Source: Microbacterium oxydans (lineage in GTDB: Bacteria > Actinomycetota > Actinomycetes > Actinomycetales > Microbacteriaceae). Taken from it: a DNA stretch of 64,000 bases. How positions within the stretch are numbered: the first letter of the stretch is position 1; every line of letters begins with the position of its first letter. The notes under the pieces were generated by a model. That model was not told the origin of the DNA and did no database searches. It worked only from the letters and a program-made list of their open reading frames with translations. A program made the translations under genes and the position numbers. The stretch spans positions 62,001 to 126,000 of the forward strand of contig NZ_JYIV01000023.1 of the NCBI RefSeq assembly GCF_000956405.1, written 5' to 3'. This document shows positions 9,401-16,478 of this stretch, one piece after another.

Positions 9401-10132
9401 CGTGTGCGTGCCGCGGTCACCGCGGCGTTCGCCGGGCGGTCCGATGTCGCGGACTTCGTCGGTCGCGACACCGTCGAGCCCTTCGCGGTGCTGACTCTCG
9501 AGGAGTCGGTCGCGGAGAGCCGCGATCGCGTGATCTTCTCGCTCGGCTTCGGTCTCACCAAGCATGGCCGCGTCCTGAGCGACTTCGGCGACCTCTCCAC
9601 CCCGGATGGCGAGCGACTGCTCACGGTCGGCATGACGAGAGCACGCCGATCGATGGTCCTCGTCTCCTCGATCCGTCCCTCCTCGTTCGACGACGGACGC
9701 CTGGAGCACGGAGCGGCCACCCTGATGTCGATCCTCGGCGGCCTGGCCACCCGGAGCCGGGATGCACGGCTGGAAGACCTGGCCGACCCGCTGACCCTCG
9801 CCCTCGCCCGGGAGCTGCGGCGCCTCGGCGCTTCGGTGGACGTGGACTACCGCGGACTGCTCCCTCTCGTCGCGCAGCACGGCGGCAAGGCCGTCGTGAT
9901 CGAATCCGACCCGGAGACGCGTGGCGAGTCCCTGCGCGAGACCCTGCGTCTGCGCCCCCACGTGCTGCGTCGCCTGGGCTGGCACTACGTGCGCGTGCAC
10001 GCCTTCGATCTCTACAGCGACCCCGTGACCGCCGCCACCCGGATCGCGGCTGTGCTCGGCATCTCGGAGTCCGCCCCGCGCGCGGAGAACGACACGCAGC
10101 CGATCGACACGGTCGACACGCAGAATGACTGA
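6413..10132 (+). CDS. Large SF1-helicase-like protein with degenerate ATPase motifs and C-terminal nuclease-like (MTES_1575-type) domain
   Basis: A 1239-aa protein resembling DUF4011/Upf1-like helicases fused to a Vsr/PD-(D/E)xK-like domain. The P-loop region reads LPGTGGTQT (309-317), with Gly314 where Lys is expected. The Walker B region reads VILVDAAA (830-837), lacking the usual DEA glutamate. Later helicase motifs are kept better: LTRSYRAGGEDLAELIN (motif IV-V region), and LLTVGMTRARRSMVLVSS (motif VI). The last about 80 residues (VVIESDPETRGES, then RRLGWHYVRVHAFDLYSDP) match the REase_MTES_1575 end, but the acidic core looks altered. GTG 6413 gives the full frame; a second GTG at 6452 is possible. 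The 3' end overlaps the next small gene by 8 bp. It is probably a DNA or RNA remodelling or scaffold protein without normal ATPase turnover; the function is unknown. Confidence 0.8.
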   Translation: MWRREGKSTDDTAVNPAVSIGDLHGAVTGFEIAHAAESERTRLRAEAADLGGPSPLVSFRDSPESGIDISKAHPGSLPQFITGKSTLLSNLFRDEVGLRTARLAAERITAKNTELRTVRGIEAVHLAVGVARWRIGGAGFAAPVLLRPLAIRRHHSDFELKLQGTFEVNPELERIARDHFGLTIDAAALAALAYDGGIFKPQPVIDSLRAITRSIDTFSVEPRLVVSTFADISGAMSRDGGSLDHQVLNALAGHVGDRERVTAPRAIPHHIGPDDRAPASDNLLLDADAEQEAVLARIAAGHSLTVATLPGTGGTQTVINALGELVRGGKRVLVVSARRSTLDGVRHRLAGIGLDSLAISPADVRRDLVRAIGRNEKATAPKVGEVDDALVRLRTVLRDYRQALSAPVSGLGASVLDATRQLTRLASLPVPPSTTARLGPDALRRLAADRSEAAEALAQAARLGEFRFGPNDSPWYGVTFSSTEAARAAHELAGRLHSQSVPALLEHGYELIAQTHMRPFATIDELGEYLRLLQGIRDSLDRFSPTVFERPLGELIQAHGSRRDAPGLSGANRRRLRRLAKEYVRPGVHVTEMHEALLRIQAQRTQWQRFVDAGVAPEIPLGLADVHAAWQRVEAELAELDAALGRREPLASLPVARLVRTLAGLAAKSDVFENLVERAQLRDRLALLGLEPLLTELSVRHVSESQVGEELEFAWWQSLLERALQDNRALLGANTAVVDRLERDFRLVDEAHAAMAGPLLAWQLANQWRIAIVDEPQQSQHLRRALTQSSTTTAQVVSAAPTLVDVLAPAWISSPYLVPEIPDSVEFDTVILVDAAAINLAEAAPAIRRARQIVAFGDPVTQRPTPFRIAVDPEESWEPEVPFDDVSAFERLSELLPVMTLTRSYRAGGEDLAELINDAFYGGEIVSLPWAGSYLGRGSLTVDYVEGGTGTPDPISGAVESPDAEVARVVTLVVEHAVHRPAESLMVVTASARHAERVRAAVTAAFAGRSDVADFVGRDTVEPFAVLTLEESVAESRDRVIFSLGFGLTKHGRVLSDFGDLSTPDGERLLTVGMTRARRSMVLVSSIRPSSFDDGRLEHGAATLMSILGGLATRSRDARLEDLADPLTLALARELRRLGASVDVDYRGLLPLVAQHGGKAVVIESDPETRGESLRETLRLRPHVLRRLGWHYVRVHAFDLYSDPVTAATRIAAVLGISESAPRAENDTQPIDTVDTQND

Positions 10133-10331
10133 CGAGTCCGACCCCGCGACTCCGCGTCAGCACGTGGAGCGGGTCGCCGGGTCTCGTCGTGCGCGTCTCA
10201 CTCCGGTCCCTGGAAGCGATCCGGAACCGGAGTCAGGACCCGCGGAGGCACCCCCGGCCCGGAACCGTCCGAGAGGGGCCAAGGGGCCGAACGACGATCA
10301 GCTGCTCCAGGACATCCCGCCCCATTACTGA
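10125..10331 (+). CDS. Small conserved-looking protein, unknown function
   Basis: A 68-aa, highly charged, proline-rich and probably disordered protein. Its ATG overlaps the last 8 bp of the helicase-like gene, so it is almost certainly co-translated with it. The C-terminal stretch GPNDDQLLQDIPPHY looks like a defined short motif, whereas the N-terminal 45 residues are low-complexity. There is no transmembrane segment and no recognised domain. It may be a partner of the upstream protein; that is inferred only from the overlap. Confidence 0.7.
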   Translation: MTDESDPATPRQHVERVAGSRRARLTPVPGSDPEPESGPAEAPPARNRPRGAKGPNDDQLLQDIPPHY

Positions 10332-10370
10332 GGTGCGCTCGTCCGAGATGCGCTTCTCCACGGCACCGCA

Positions 10371-10416
10371 GAAAAAGAGACGCACGGCTCCTCCGAAGAG
10401 GAAGACCGTGCGTCTC
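10371..10416 (-). terminator. Intrinsic terminator of mscL
   Basis: On the minus strand, the perfect 11-bp stem 10406-10416/10377-10387 encloses an inner CCTC/GAGG stem and is followed by a run of T residues (GAAAAAG at 10371-10377 on the plus strand). Position and polarity fit termination of mscL, whose stop is at 10435. Confidence 0.8.
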
Positions 10417-10434
10417 GAGTGCGAACGGGGGCTG

Positions 10435-10857
10435 TCAGGCTCCGCGCTGTGTCTTGAGCAGGTCGCGGATCTCGACGAGCAGCTCCGCCTCCGTCGCGGC
10501 GGCCGGCTCCTCCTCCGGCTCCTCGGCGGGTGTGCCCTTACGAGCTTCGACGTGAGCCTTGAAGGTGTTCATCGGCAGCACGAAGACGAAGTACACGACG
10601 GCGGCGACGGCGAGGAAGCTGATGATCGCCGAGATCAGTTCCCCGATCGGGAACGTCACCGTCTCGCCGTAGATGTTGGTCACCGGGATCCCGAACTGTC
10701 CGGCCGCGTCGGCCTTCAGGAAGAGGGCGATGAGGGGATTGATGATGCTGTTGACGACGGCAGTGACGATCGCGGTGAACGCCGTGCCGATGACGACGGC
10801 GACCGCGAGATCGATGACGTTGCCGCGCAGCAGGAAGTCCTTGAAACCTTTGAGCAT
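10435..10857 (-). CDS. mscL: Large-conductance mechanosensitive channel MscL
   Basis: A 140-aa homopentameric channel releasing solutes on hypo-osmotic shock. The N-terminus MLKGFKDFLLRGNVIDLAVA is the classic amphipathic helix plus TM1 start. TM1 is about 15-40, the periplasmic loop contains NIYGETVTFPIG, and TM2 is about 70-95. The C-terminal bundle has an unusually acidic Glu/Pro/Ala segment (about 108-122). ATG 10857, preceded by GGGGGA, is preferred over an in-frame TTG four codons upstream. It lies downstream of fmdB and the cyclo-ligase on the same strand and ends at an intrinsic terminator. Confidence 0.96.
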   Translation of the reverse strand: MLKGFKDFLLRGNVIDLAVAVVIGTAFTAIVTAVVNSIINPLIALFLKADAAGQFGIPVTNIYGETVTFPIGELISAIISFLAVAAVVYFVFVLPMNTFKAHVEARKGTPAEEPEEEPAAATEAELLVEIRDLLKTQRGA

Positions 10858-10881
10858 GGGATCCCCCAACAGATCGATACC

Positions 10882-11154
10882 TCAGGAAGAGGCTGGAGTC
10901 GACGCAGCCGCCGGTTTGGCGCTCGTCGTCGATTCCGACTTCGATGATGCCGAACCATCCTTCGATCCACCGGATTTGGCGCGCGAGTCCGTGCGATAGA
11001 AGCCGGAGCCGTTGAAGGTCACACCGATCGACCCGTACTGCTTGCGCAGGGCGCCACCGCACTCGGGGCACACGGTGAGGGCGTCGTCGGCGAAGCTCTG
11101 CACGGCGTCGAAGGTGTGACCGCACGCGGTGCAGGCATAGGCGTAGGTGGGCAT
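10882..11154 (-). CDS. FmdB-family zinc-ribbon protein
   Basis: A 90-aa protein beginning MPTYAYACTACGHTFDAVQS, the hallmark of the FmdB putative regulatory zinc-ribbon family. The metal site is formed by CTAC (8-11) and CPEC (29-32), followed by the conserved GFYRTD. The C-terminal 30 residues are Ser/Ala/Lys-rich and disordered. It sits between the cyclo-ligase and mscL on one strand, an arrangement common in actinobacteria. The molecular function is not established. Confidence 0.88.
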   Translation of the reverse strand: MPTYAYACTACGHTFDAVQSFADDALTVCPECGGALRKQYGSIGVTFNGSGFYRTDSRAKSGGSKDGSASSKSESTTSAKPAAASTPASS

Positions 11155-11168
11155 GGGGGTCCTTGGGA

Positions 11169-11765
11169 TCAGCGTCGCCGCGGCGACAGGATGAGGGTCT
11201 GCGACGGGGTCACGATGCCGTTCACCGGCTGGTCGTGGACCTCTCGCGGAAGTTCGTCGAGTACCTCGGAATCATAGATGACCGCATAGACGGGAGGGCA
11301 CTTCTCCATCGAGCCGATCGTCTTGTCGAAGTAACCGCGGCCCCAACCCATGCGCATGCCGGAGCGGTCGACCGCAGCGGCGGGGACGATCATCAGATCG
11401 ACGTCGTTCACGGCGATCGGGCCCAACACCTCGCCCGTGGGCTCCGGGAGGCCGAAGAGTCCCTCGGCGACCTCATCGTCGTCGGTGGCGACAGCCCAGT
11501 CCAGCAGCCCGTCGGCGCGGGTGACGGGGAGGAGCACGCGGATACCTCGGCGTACGGCTCTCGTCACGAAGTCTCGAGTGCCCGGCTCGGTCGTGGTGGA
11601 GAGGAAGCAGGAGACGGACCGGGCGCCGAGTTCGTCGACGAGAGCATCCAGCCGCTCGCCGATGGCCGTCGCCGCAGTCTCCCGCTGCGTGTCGGAGAGG
11701 AGCTGGCGTCGTTCCCGGAGCTCGGCGCGGAGTGCGCGCTTGGCGTGTTCGACGTCGTTCGACAT
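11169..11765 (-). CDS. 5-formyltetrahydrofolate cyclo-ligase
   Basis: A 198-aa enzyme that converts 5-formyl-THF and ATP to 5,10-methenyl-THF in the cytosolic one-carbon pool. Supporting motifs are KRALRAELRERR at the N-terminus, the substrate loop around GLPEPTGE, and the family signature GMRMGWGRGYFDKTI (136-150). The start ATG 11765 faces galU across 41 bp, so the two promoters overlap. It heads the minus-strand run cyclo-ligase, fmdB, mscL. Confidence 0.94.
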   Translation of the reverse strand: MSNDVEHAKRALRAELRERRQLLSDTQRETAATAIGERLDALVDELGARSVSCFLSTTTEPGTRDFVTRAVRRGIRVLLPVTRADGLLDWAVATDDDEVAEGLFGLPEPTGEVLGPIAVNDVDLMIVPAAAVDRSGMRMGWGRGYFDKTIGSMEKCPPVYAVIYDSEVLDELPREVHDQPVNGIVTPSQTLILSPRRR

Positions 11766-11806
11766 GGCTCCGAGTCTACGTCGGCGCTCACCACTAGGCT
11801 GGCAAG

Positions 11807-12694
11807 ATGGCTGACCACAAGATCAAAGCCGTCATTCCCGCAGCAGGCTTGGGAACTCGGTTCCTCCCCGCGACGAAGGCGATGCCGAAAGAGATGCTCC
11901 CCGTCGTCGACAAGCCGGCGATCCAGTACGTCGTCGAAGAGGCGGCGAACGCCGGTATCGACGACATCCTCGTCATCATCGGACGCAACAAGAACGCGAT
12001 CTCCAACCACTTCGACTCGGTCCCCGAGCTCGAGGTGAAGCTCATGGAGAAGGGCGACACCGGCCGACTCGAGCGGGTCATGAAGTCGAGCGATCTCGCC
12101 GACATCCACTTCGTCCGCCAGGGAGAGCCGAAGGGCCTCGGCCACGCGGTCCTGCGTTCGCGCACCCACGTCGGCGACAGCTCGTTCGCGGTGCTGCTCG
12201 GTGATGACCTGATCGACGAGCGCGACCCGCTGCTCACCGAGATGATCGCCGAGCATGAGCGCTCCGGCGCCGCGGTGATCGCCCTCATGGAGGTCGACCC
12301 CGACAGCATCCACATGTACGGCGCGGCCGCGGTCGAGCAGATCGAGGGGTCCGACGCCGTGCGCGTCACCGGGCTCGTCGAGAAGCCGGCCAAGGAGGAC
12401 GCGCCGTCCAACCTGGCCATCATCGGCCGTTACGTGCTGCCGGCTTCGGTGTTCGACATCCTCGAGCACACCGAGCCGGGCAAGGGCGGCGAGATCCAGC
12501 TCACCGACGCTCTGCAGGTGCTCGCGACCGACTCCGACGGACCCGGCGTCGTCGGCGTCATCTTCAGCGGTCGCCGCTACGATACGGGCGACCGCGTCGA
12601 TTACATCAAGGCGATCGTGCAGCTGGCTGCAGACCGCGACGACCTCGGGCCCGAGCTGCGTCCCTGGCTCAAGGAGTTCGCGGGACGCCTCTAG
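11807..12694 (+). CDS. galU: UTP-glucose-1-phosphate uridylyltransferase
   Basis: A 295-aa nucleotidyltransferase making UDP-glucose for cell-wall glycans and other glycosides. The nucleotide-binding motif AAGLGTRFLPATKAMPKEML (12-31) and VVDKPAIQYV are intact; LLGDD (about 128-132) is the metal-binding region; and EKPAKEDAPSNLAIIGRYVL follows. A TAGGCT hexamer (11795-11800) lies only 6 bp before the ATG and there is no clear Shine-Dalgarno, so a very short or leaderless transcript is possible. rimJ follows after 25 bp. Confidence 0.96.
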   Translation: MADHKIKAVIPAAGLGTRFLPATKAMPKEMLPVVDKPAIQYVVEEAANAGIDDILVIIGRNKNAISNHFDSVPELEVKLMEKGDTGRLERVMKSSDLADIHFVRQGEPKGLGHAVLRSRTHVGDSSFAVLLGDDLIDERDPLLTEMIAEHERSGAAVIALMEVDPDSIHMYGAAAVEQIEGSDAVRVTGLVEKPAKEDAPSNLAIIGRYVLPASVFDILEHTEPGKGGEIQLTDALQVLATDSDGPGVVGVIFSGRRYDTGDRVDYIKAIVQLAADRDDLGPELRPWLKEFAGRL

Positions 12695-12719
12695 GCGGCT
12701 CTGCGGGCGTCGGTGCGGC

Positions 12720-13349
12720 ATGGATCTGGCGGCGGGGATGCGACACGGCCCGATAGAACTGCGGCTCGTCCGGACGAAGGACGCGCGGCTGCTGCAGCAT
12801 GAGCTCCTCGCCAACAGGTCGTGGCTTCAGCCGTGGGAGGCGACCGTTCCGTACGGATCGGTGTCCTTCGATATGAGGCTCGGCATCCGACGTCTGCTGC
12901 AGCAGTACCGTGACGGCTCCGGCTATCCCTTCGTCATGGAGTACGACGGCGAGATCGCCGGTCAGCTCAATGTGTGGGGTGTCTCCCGGGGGTCATTGTG
13001 CTCTGCCACGATCGGCTACTGGGTGAGCGAGCGGTTCGCCGGTCGGGGGATCACGCCGACCGCGGTCGCCTTGGCCACCGATGCGTGCTTCACGGAGTAC
13101 GGACTGCACCGCATGGAGATCTGCATCCGTCCGGAAAACGCTGCGAGCCTGCGCATCGTGCAGAAGCTCGGGTTCCGGTACGAGGGGCTGCGGCGTCGCT
13201 ACATCCACATCGATGGGGACTGGCGCGACCACTACGCTTTCGCCCTCACCAAAGAAGACGTGCCGCAGGGTGTGCTCGCACGGTGGCTCAGCGGACAGGT
13301 GCCTCCCGAGGCTGCGACGGTGCCGCCGGCCGATCGAATCTCGTCCTGA
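12720..13349 (+). CDS. GNAT acetyltransferase, RimJ/RimL type
   Basis: A 209-aa N-acetyltransferase likely acting on protein N-termini or amines with acetyl-CoA. The GNAT core shows GYWVSERFAGRGITPTAVAL (about 98-117), which holds the R/QxxGxG/A acetyl-CoA loop, and MEICIRPENAASLRIVQKLG, the RimJ signature. The C-terminus DWRDHYAFALTKED is also RimJ-like. The gene lies between galU and a GlpR/SepX-like gene, as in other actinobacteria, but no gephyrin/MoeA-like gene separates it from galU here. No good ribosome site precedes ATG 12720. Confidence 0.87.
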   Translation: MDLAAGMRHGPIELRLVRTKDARLLQHELLANRSWLQPWEATVPYGSVSFDMRLGIRRLLQQYRDGSGYPFVMEYDGEIAGQLNVWGVSRGSLCSATIGYWVSERFAGRGITPTAVALATDACFTEYGLHRMEICIRPENAASLRIVQKLGFRYEGLRRRYIHIDGDWRDHYAFALTKEDVPQGVLARWLSGQVPPEAATVPPADRISS

Positions 13350-13442
13350 GATTCCCCGCATGAGGGCGGATTCCGACGAACTCGCCGCGACACGCGCCCG
13401 TCTGCACGGCGCTGCCCGCCCCCAGCCCTTAGCGTTGTCGAT

Positions 13443-14288
13443 ATGGACGGGCCGGTGCTGAGCGGAGGAGTGATCGTGCTCGTCGCCGTGCTCCTCTGGA
13501 TGCTGTATCTGCTGCCGTCATGGCGAGGGCGATTCCAGTACAACGCCGCCGAACGCAACGCCGTGAGGCTGAACCAGGCCCTGCGGGTGCTCGCCGAGAC
13601 GAGCGAGACCCCGGGTGAGGTGCGCTTCGAGTTGAACGCACGCACCGCGCTCGCACAGCAGAAGCTGGCCAAGCGTGTGCAGTCGGAGCGGGAGGCCGCT
13701 GAGCTCGAGGCTCTTCGGCAAGAGCTGGCAGCGACCAGAGCCGACCCCGTGATCCGTCGGGCCCGCGCTCGTCGACGGGTGCGTATCGCCGCCACAAGCA
13801 CGCTGGTCGTCGGACTCGTCATCTCCGGTCTGGGTGTGTGGCAGTTGCTGGCCGCAGGTGGTTCGCTGCTGCTCTGGACCGGAGGGACGCTCGTCGTCGT
13901 CGCCGGTATCGCTCTGCAGCGCATGGCTGCCGTCGCCGGTCGTGCCGCGCGTGCCGCACATGTCGTCGCTGCTCCGGTCGCTCCGCGTGTGGCTCCCGAG
14001 CTGCACGACCAGGGTCGAGCGACCTGGACTCCGCGTCCGCTGCCCGAGCCGATGGCATCCGTCGCAGGGTCTCGCGCGCAGGCCGCACAGGCACAGCTCG
14101 ACGCCCAGGAGGCGCGACGCAAGGCCGCGCGTGTGGCTGCGTTGCGCGAGCGCGCGGAGCAGATGGCGCCCGAGCCGCCGGTGGCCTTGCCTGCCGCGTC
14201 GTCGCCGTACGCGCGGATGGGATTCGTCGACGACGCTGAGATCGAGGCCCACGTTCGCGAACTGCTCTCCCGTCGCGCCGCAGGGTGA
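13443..14288 (+). CDS. Three-TM actinobacterial cell-division membrane protein (GlpR/SepX-like)
   Basis: A 281-aa membrane protein. TM1 lies at about 5-24 and is followed by a charged cytoplasmic loop rich in Ala/Glu/Arg, probably coiled (about 40-105). A hairpin of TM2 (about 117-135) and TM3 (about 139-157) comes next, then a long basic/coiled tail with the end motif RMGFVDDAEIEAHVRELL. This topology and the galU-rimJ context match GlpR of Corynebacterium and SepX of Streptomyces, membrane proteins that act in septation and polar growth. That assignment rests on layout and synteny, not alignment. The gene ends 52 bp before tRNA-Ala. Confidence 0.68.
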   Translation: MDGPVLSGGVIVLVAVLLWMLYLLPSWRGRFQYNAAERNAVRLNQALRVLAETSETPGEVRFELNARTALAQQKLAKRVQSEREAAELEALRQELAATRADPVIRRARARRRVRIAATSTLVVGLVISGLGVWQLLAAGGSLLLWTGGTLVVVAGIALQRMAAVAGRAARAAHVVAAPVAPRVAPELHDQGRATWTPRPLPEPMASVAGSRAQAAQAQLDAQEARRKAARVAALRERAEQMAPEPPVALPAASSPYARMGFVDDAEIEAHVRELLSRRAAG

Positions 14289-14340
14289 CGATCCGCGACG
14301 CGAGCACGCCTCTCGTCGTGATAGCGTAGAACCTGTTCAC

Positions 14341-14413
14341 GGGCCTATGGCGCAGTTGGTAGCGCGCCTCGTTCGCATCGAGGAGGTCAGGGGTTCGAAT
14401 CCCCTTAGGTCCA
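14341..14413 (+). tRNA. tRNA-Ala(CGC)
   Basis: The 73-nt sequence folds as a cloverleaf. The 7-bp acceptor stem has the G3:U70 pair that identifies alanine tRNA, the anticodon loop TTCGCAT carries CGC (reads GCG), and the T-arm is AGGGG-TTCGAAT-CCCCT. No 3' CCA is encoded. The sequence immediately 3' belongs to a decayed mobile element, and the T-arm motif recurs inverted at 14429-14441. Confidence 0.96.
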
Positions 14414-14441
14414 CAATTTCAGACATAGTCGAACCCCTGAC
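14386..14441. repeat. Inverted copy of the tRNA T-arm at the left edge of the decayed island (candidate attachment region)
   Basis: GTCAGGGGTTCGA within tRNA-Ala (14386-14398) recurs as its exact reverse complement at 14429-14441, just beyond the tRNA 3' end and inside the recombinase remnant. The 13-nt identity is seen directly. It could be part of an old attachment junction; no matching direct repeat was found near the right edge of the island. Confidence 0.5.
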
Positions 14442-15071
14442 ATGGGTGTTTTCGTCTGTCGTGACGGCGAAGCGTTCCGCGAGGCGGAGGCTGGCTTGCT
14501 CGTCTTCGTCGATGTCGATCCCGTTGGTGAAGGTCTGCTTGGCCAGGCGTTTCCCGTGGGCGTCGGTGGTCTTGTAGAGGCGTTGGCAGTCGATCAGGAG
14601 CCGTAGGGCCTTGTTGATCTGGCGTCTCGGGCCTTGGTCTTGGTCGTGTTCGTTCTCGATGCGGAGGTCGATGTCTGCGAGGCCTGCGCGGATGCGGTCT
14701 TGGTGGCGCTTCAGCGTGGGTAGGTCGATGGCATCAGCGAAGTGGGCGGCGAGGAGCTTGTCGGACTCGTCTTCCAGGCGTCTGCGGTTCGCTGCCAGTT
14801 CGGCGAGTTCGTCGGAGCGGGCTGCGAATCTCTCATCGAAGGCTTGCTAGACCTTCTTAGCGAGGTCGAGGTATTGGGCCTCGTTGATGCTGATGCGGGC
14901 GTAGCAGTCAGCGACGAGCTGTTCGGCGGTCGCAACGGGGATTGTGCAGCGGGTGCACTTGGTCTTGCGGGTGCGTCTTCCGCTGCACGAGTAGTAGGCG
15001 TATTGGATGCCCTTTTGTTCGTCGGCAGGACACGATCTATCGTCGAGCTCACTTCTGAGACGGTGTGCTTG
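14414..15071 (-). pseudogene. Remnant of a large serine recombinase (C-terminal part)
   Basis: Read on the minus strand from 15071, the frame gives the second half of the zinc-ribbon of large serine recombinases (QYAYYSCSGRRTRKTKC, then CTIPV), followed by the coiled-coil C-terminal domain (ARSDELAELAANRRRLEDES and KRHQDRIRAGLADIDLRIE). An in-frame TAG at 14849-14847 interrupts it. The catalytic N-terminal domain and the first zinc-ribbon cysteines are absent, cut off by the stop and neighbouring gene near 15072. The frame runs on through the complement of tRNA-Ala, typical of an integrase whose gene abuts its attachment site. It is non-functional. Confidence 0.8.
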
Positions 15072-15077
15072 TCAGGG

Positions 15078-16154
15078 TCACTCGTTGGAGCCGCCGAGAT
15101 ACTCGTTGATGAGACGGTTTCCTCGGAACCACGAGGCGGCGACTTCGGACCACGCAGCGGTGGGGAACTCTCCGTCTATTCGGAACAGTTTTCTGTAACG
15201 ATCGCCTTTGCCACGGTGCTTGAAATCGTGCTGAGCTCGCGGGTATCTGTCGGCGGCGAATGCTTTCACGGCTCCGTCGCAGTGGATGAAGGCGTGCTTG
15301 GTGGTGTCTCGGATGGCGTGGAGGTAGCGCGCGAACACCCAGTCGGCTTTGGATTCTGGTGCTGGCATGAACTCTTCGATCTCAACGGTCTTGAGATTGC
15401 CATCGGCGGTCCATCGAACTGAAAGCCCTGCATACGGGCTGAGTAGGGACGTGCCGCCTTCGGGGTCGCCGTGGAACGTCTCACCGACGGCCGTGAGGTC
15501 GTCGAGATCAGCATCCGCGAGCGAGGGGCCATACCAGTAGTCGTACTCGTAGATCTCGCGGTACTCGTCCTTGAACTGGACGCGGCGTTCGTCGAGGGCA
15601 AGCCGTGCCGTGAGGTCGTGCTCCTCAGAGAGCCGCAGGATTGTTCCGATGAGGCCGTAGTGAATGCTGGAGTCGAAGCCCCTCCTCATGAGCTGGTGGT
15701 AGTGGAACGCGTACTTGCTGGTGTGCAGGCCCCAGGGACGTGCATCAAGTTCCGCCACGGTGACGAGGCCGCTCTCGTCGAGGAGCGGAACCAGGTGAGG
15801 AGCTGCCGCGAGCACGCGCGAATCGGTTGCGGGGTGGTCGAAGAGATCGATCAGGGGATCAGCGAAGTCCGGCCACATCGCGGCTTCAAGGAGAGAGTCG
15901 GAGACTGAACGATGTTGGACGAGGTCGGGGAGCCGCGCGTAGATCTCATCGGTCGTCGTCGGCTCCGTGCCTACCCATTCGTCAAGTAACTCGACCGCTC
16001 GCTTGCGCGCCTCAACCAGGCGGGGACGGTCGTCCTGGAACAAGAACACCGGATGAGCATCGACGTCGAGCATCACGCCATGAAGCTCATCAGACTGGCT
16101 CCCCAGACGAGCACGAATCAGCGCGATGTCGTCGAGGTCTAGGTCGAAGGGCAT
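15078..16154 (-). CDS. Hypothetical protein in tRNA-Ala-adjacent island
   Basis: A 358-aa soluble protein, not recognised. It is acidic, has no transmembrane segment or nucleotide-binding loop, and shows a Tyr/Asp-rich stretch EYREIYEYDYWYGPSLADAD (about 221-240) and a basic C-terminus (HDFKHRGKGDRYRKLFRIDG). ATG 16154 is preferred over an in-frame start 14 codons upstream. It lies between the serine recombinase remnant and a divergent SMC-like ATPase gene, so it is probably cargo of the element. No function is assigned. Confidence 0.72.
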   Translation of the reverse strand: MPFDLDLDDIALIRARLGSQSDELHGVMLDVDAHPVFLFQDDRPRLVEARKRAVELLDEWVGTEPTTTDEIYARLPDLVQHRSVSDSLLEAAMWPDFADPLIDLFDHPATDSRVLAAAPHLVPLLDESGLVTVAELDARPWGLHTSKYAFHYHQLMRRGFDSSIHYGLIGTILRLSEEHDLTARLALDERRVQFKDEYREIYEYDYWYGPSLADADLDDLTAVGETFHGDPEGGTSLLSPYAGLSVRWTADGNLKTVEIEEFMPAPESKADWVFARYLHAIRDTTKHAFIHCDGAVKAFAADRYPRAQHDFKHRGKGDRYRKLFRIDGEFPTAAWSEVAASWFRGNRLINEYLGGSNE

Positions 16155-16478
16155 AGTCCGAGCGTATCGATCAGAGCACGCGTTCCGAGGAGACAACCGA
16201 GCTCCGAGGCCACGATCTGCAAGAGGCGTGACGGCTCAAAGGCGAGCTTCAGCGCGAACGCTGGCAAGCGCCATCCGCCTGGCTTCGCTTCTGTAGTTCT
16301 GGCTCGGCGTCGTCGGTCGTGTCGGACCTCACGGCTAGGCTTGAAGTGGAGGTCGGTCAACGACGACGGATGAGCGTCTGCAACGGCGCAGAGGAGACAG
16401 CGAGCACGTCATGAGGGCACACCATCGGCGCCGGCCGATATCGCGGATTAGCACCGATGCGACGCAGGGGGTGGATGC
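16155..16478. other. 324-bp non-coding gap between divergent island genes
   Basis: The gap separates the hypothetical gene (minus) from the ATPase gene (plus) and must hold both promoters. No RNA gene, repeat or convincing reading frame is visible. GGGGGTGG (16468-16475) is the likely ribosome site for the ATPase. Confidence 0.5.

Noticed and set aside
14711..15052. A 113-aa Ser/Thr/Pro-rich minus-strand frame
   Set aside because: It is an alternative frame of the serine recombinase remnant, whose own frame shows zinc-ribbon and coiled-coil sequence.
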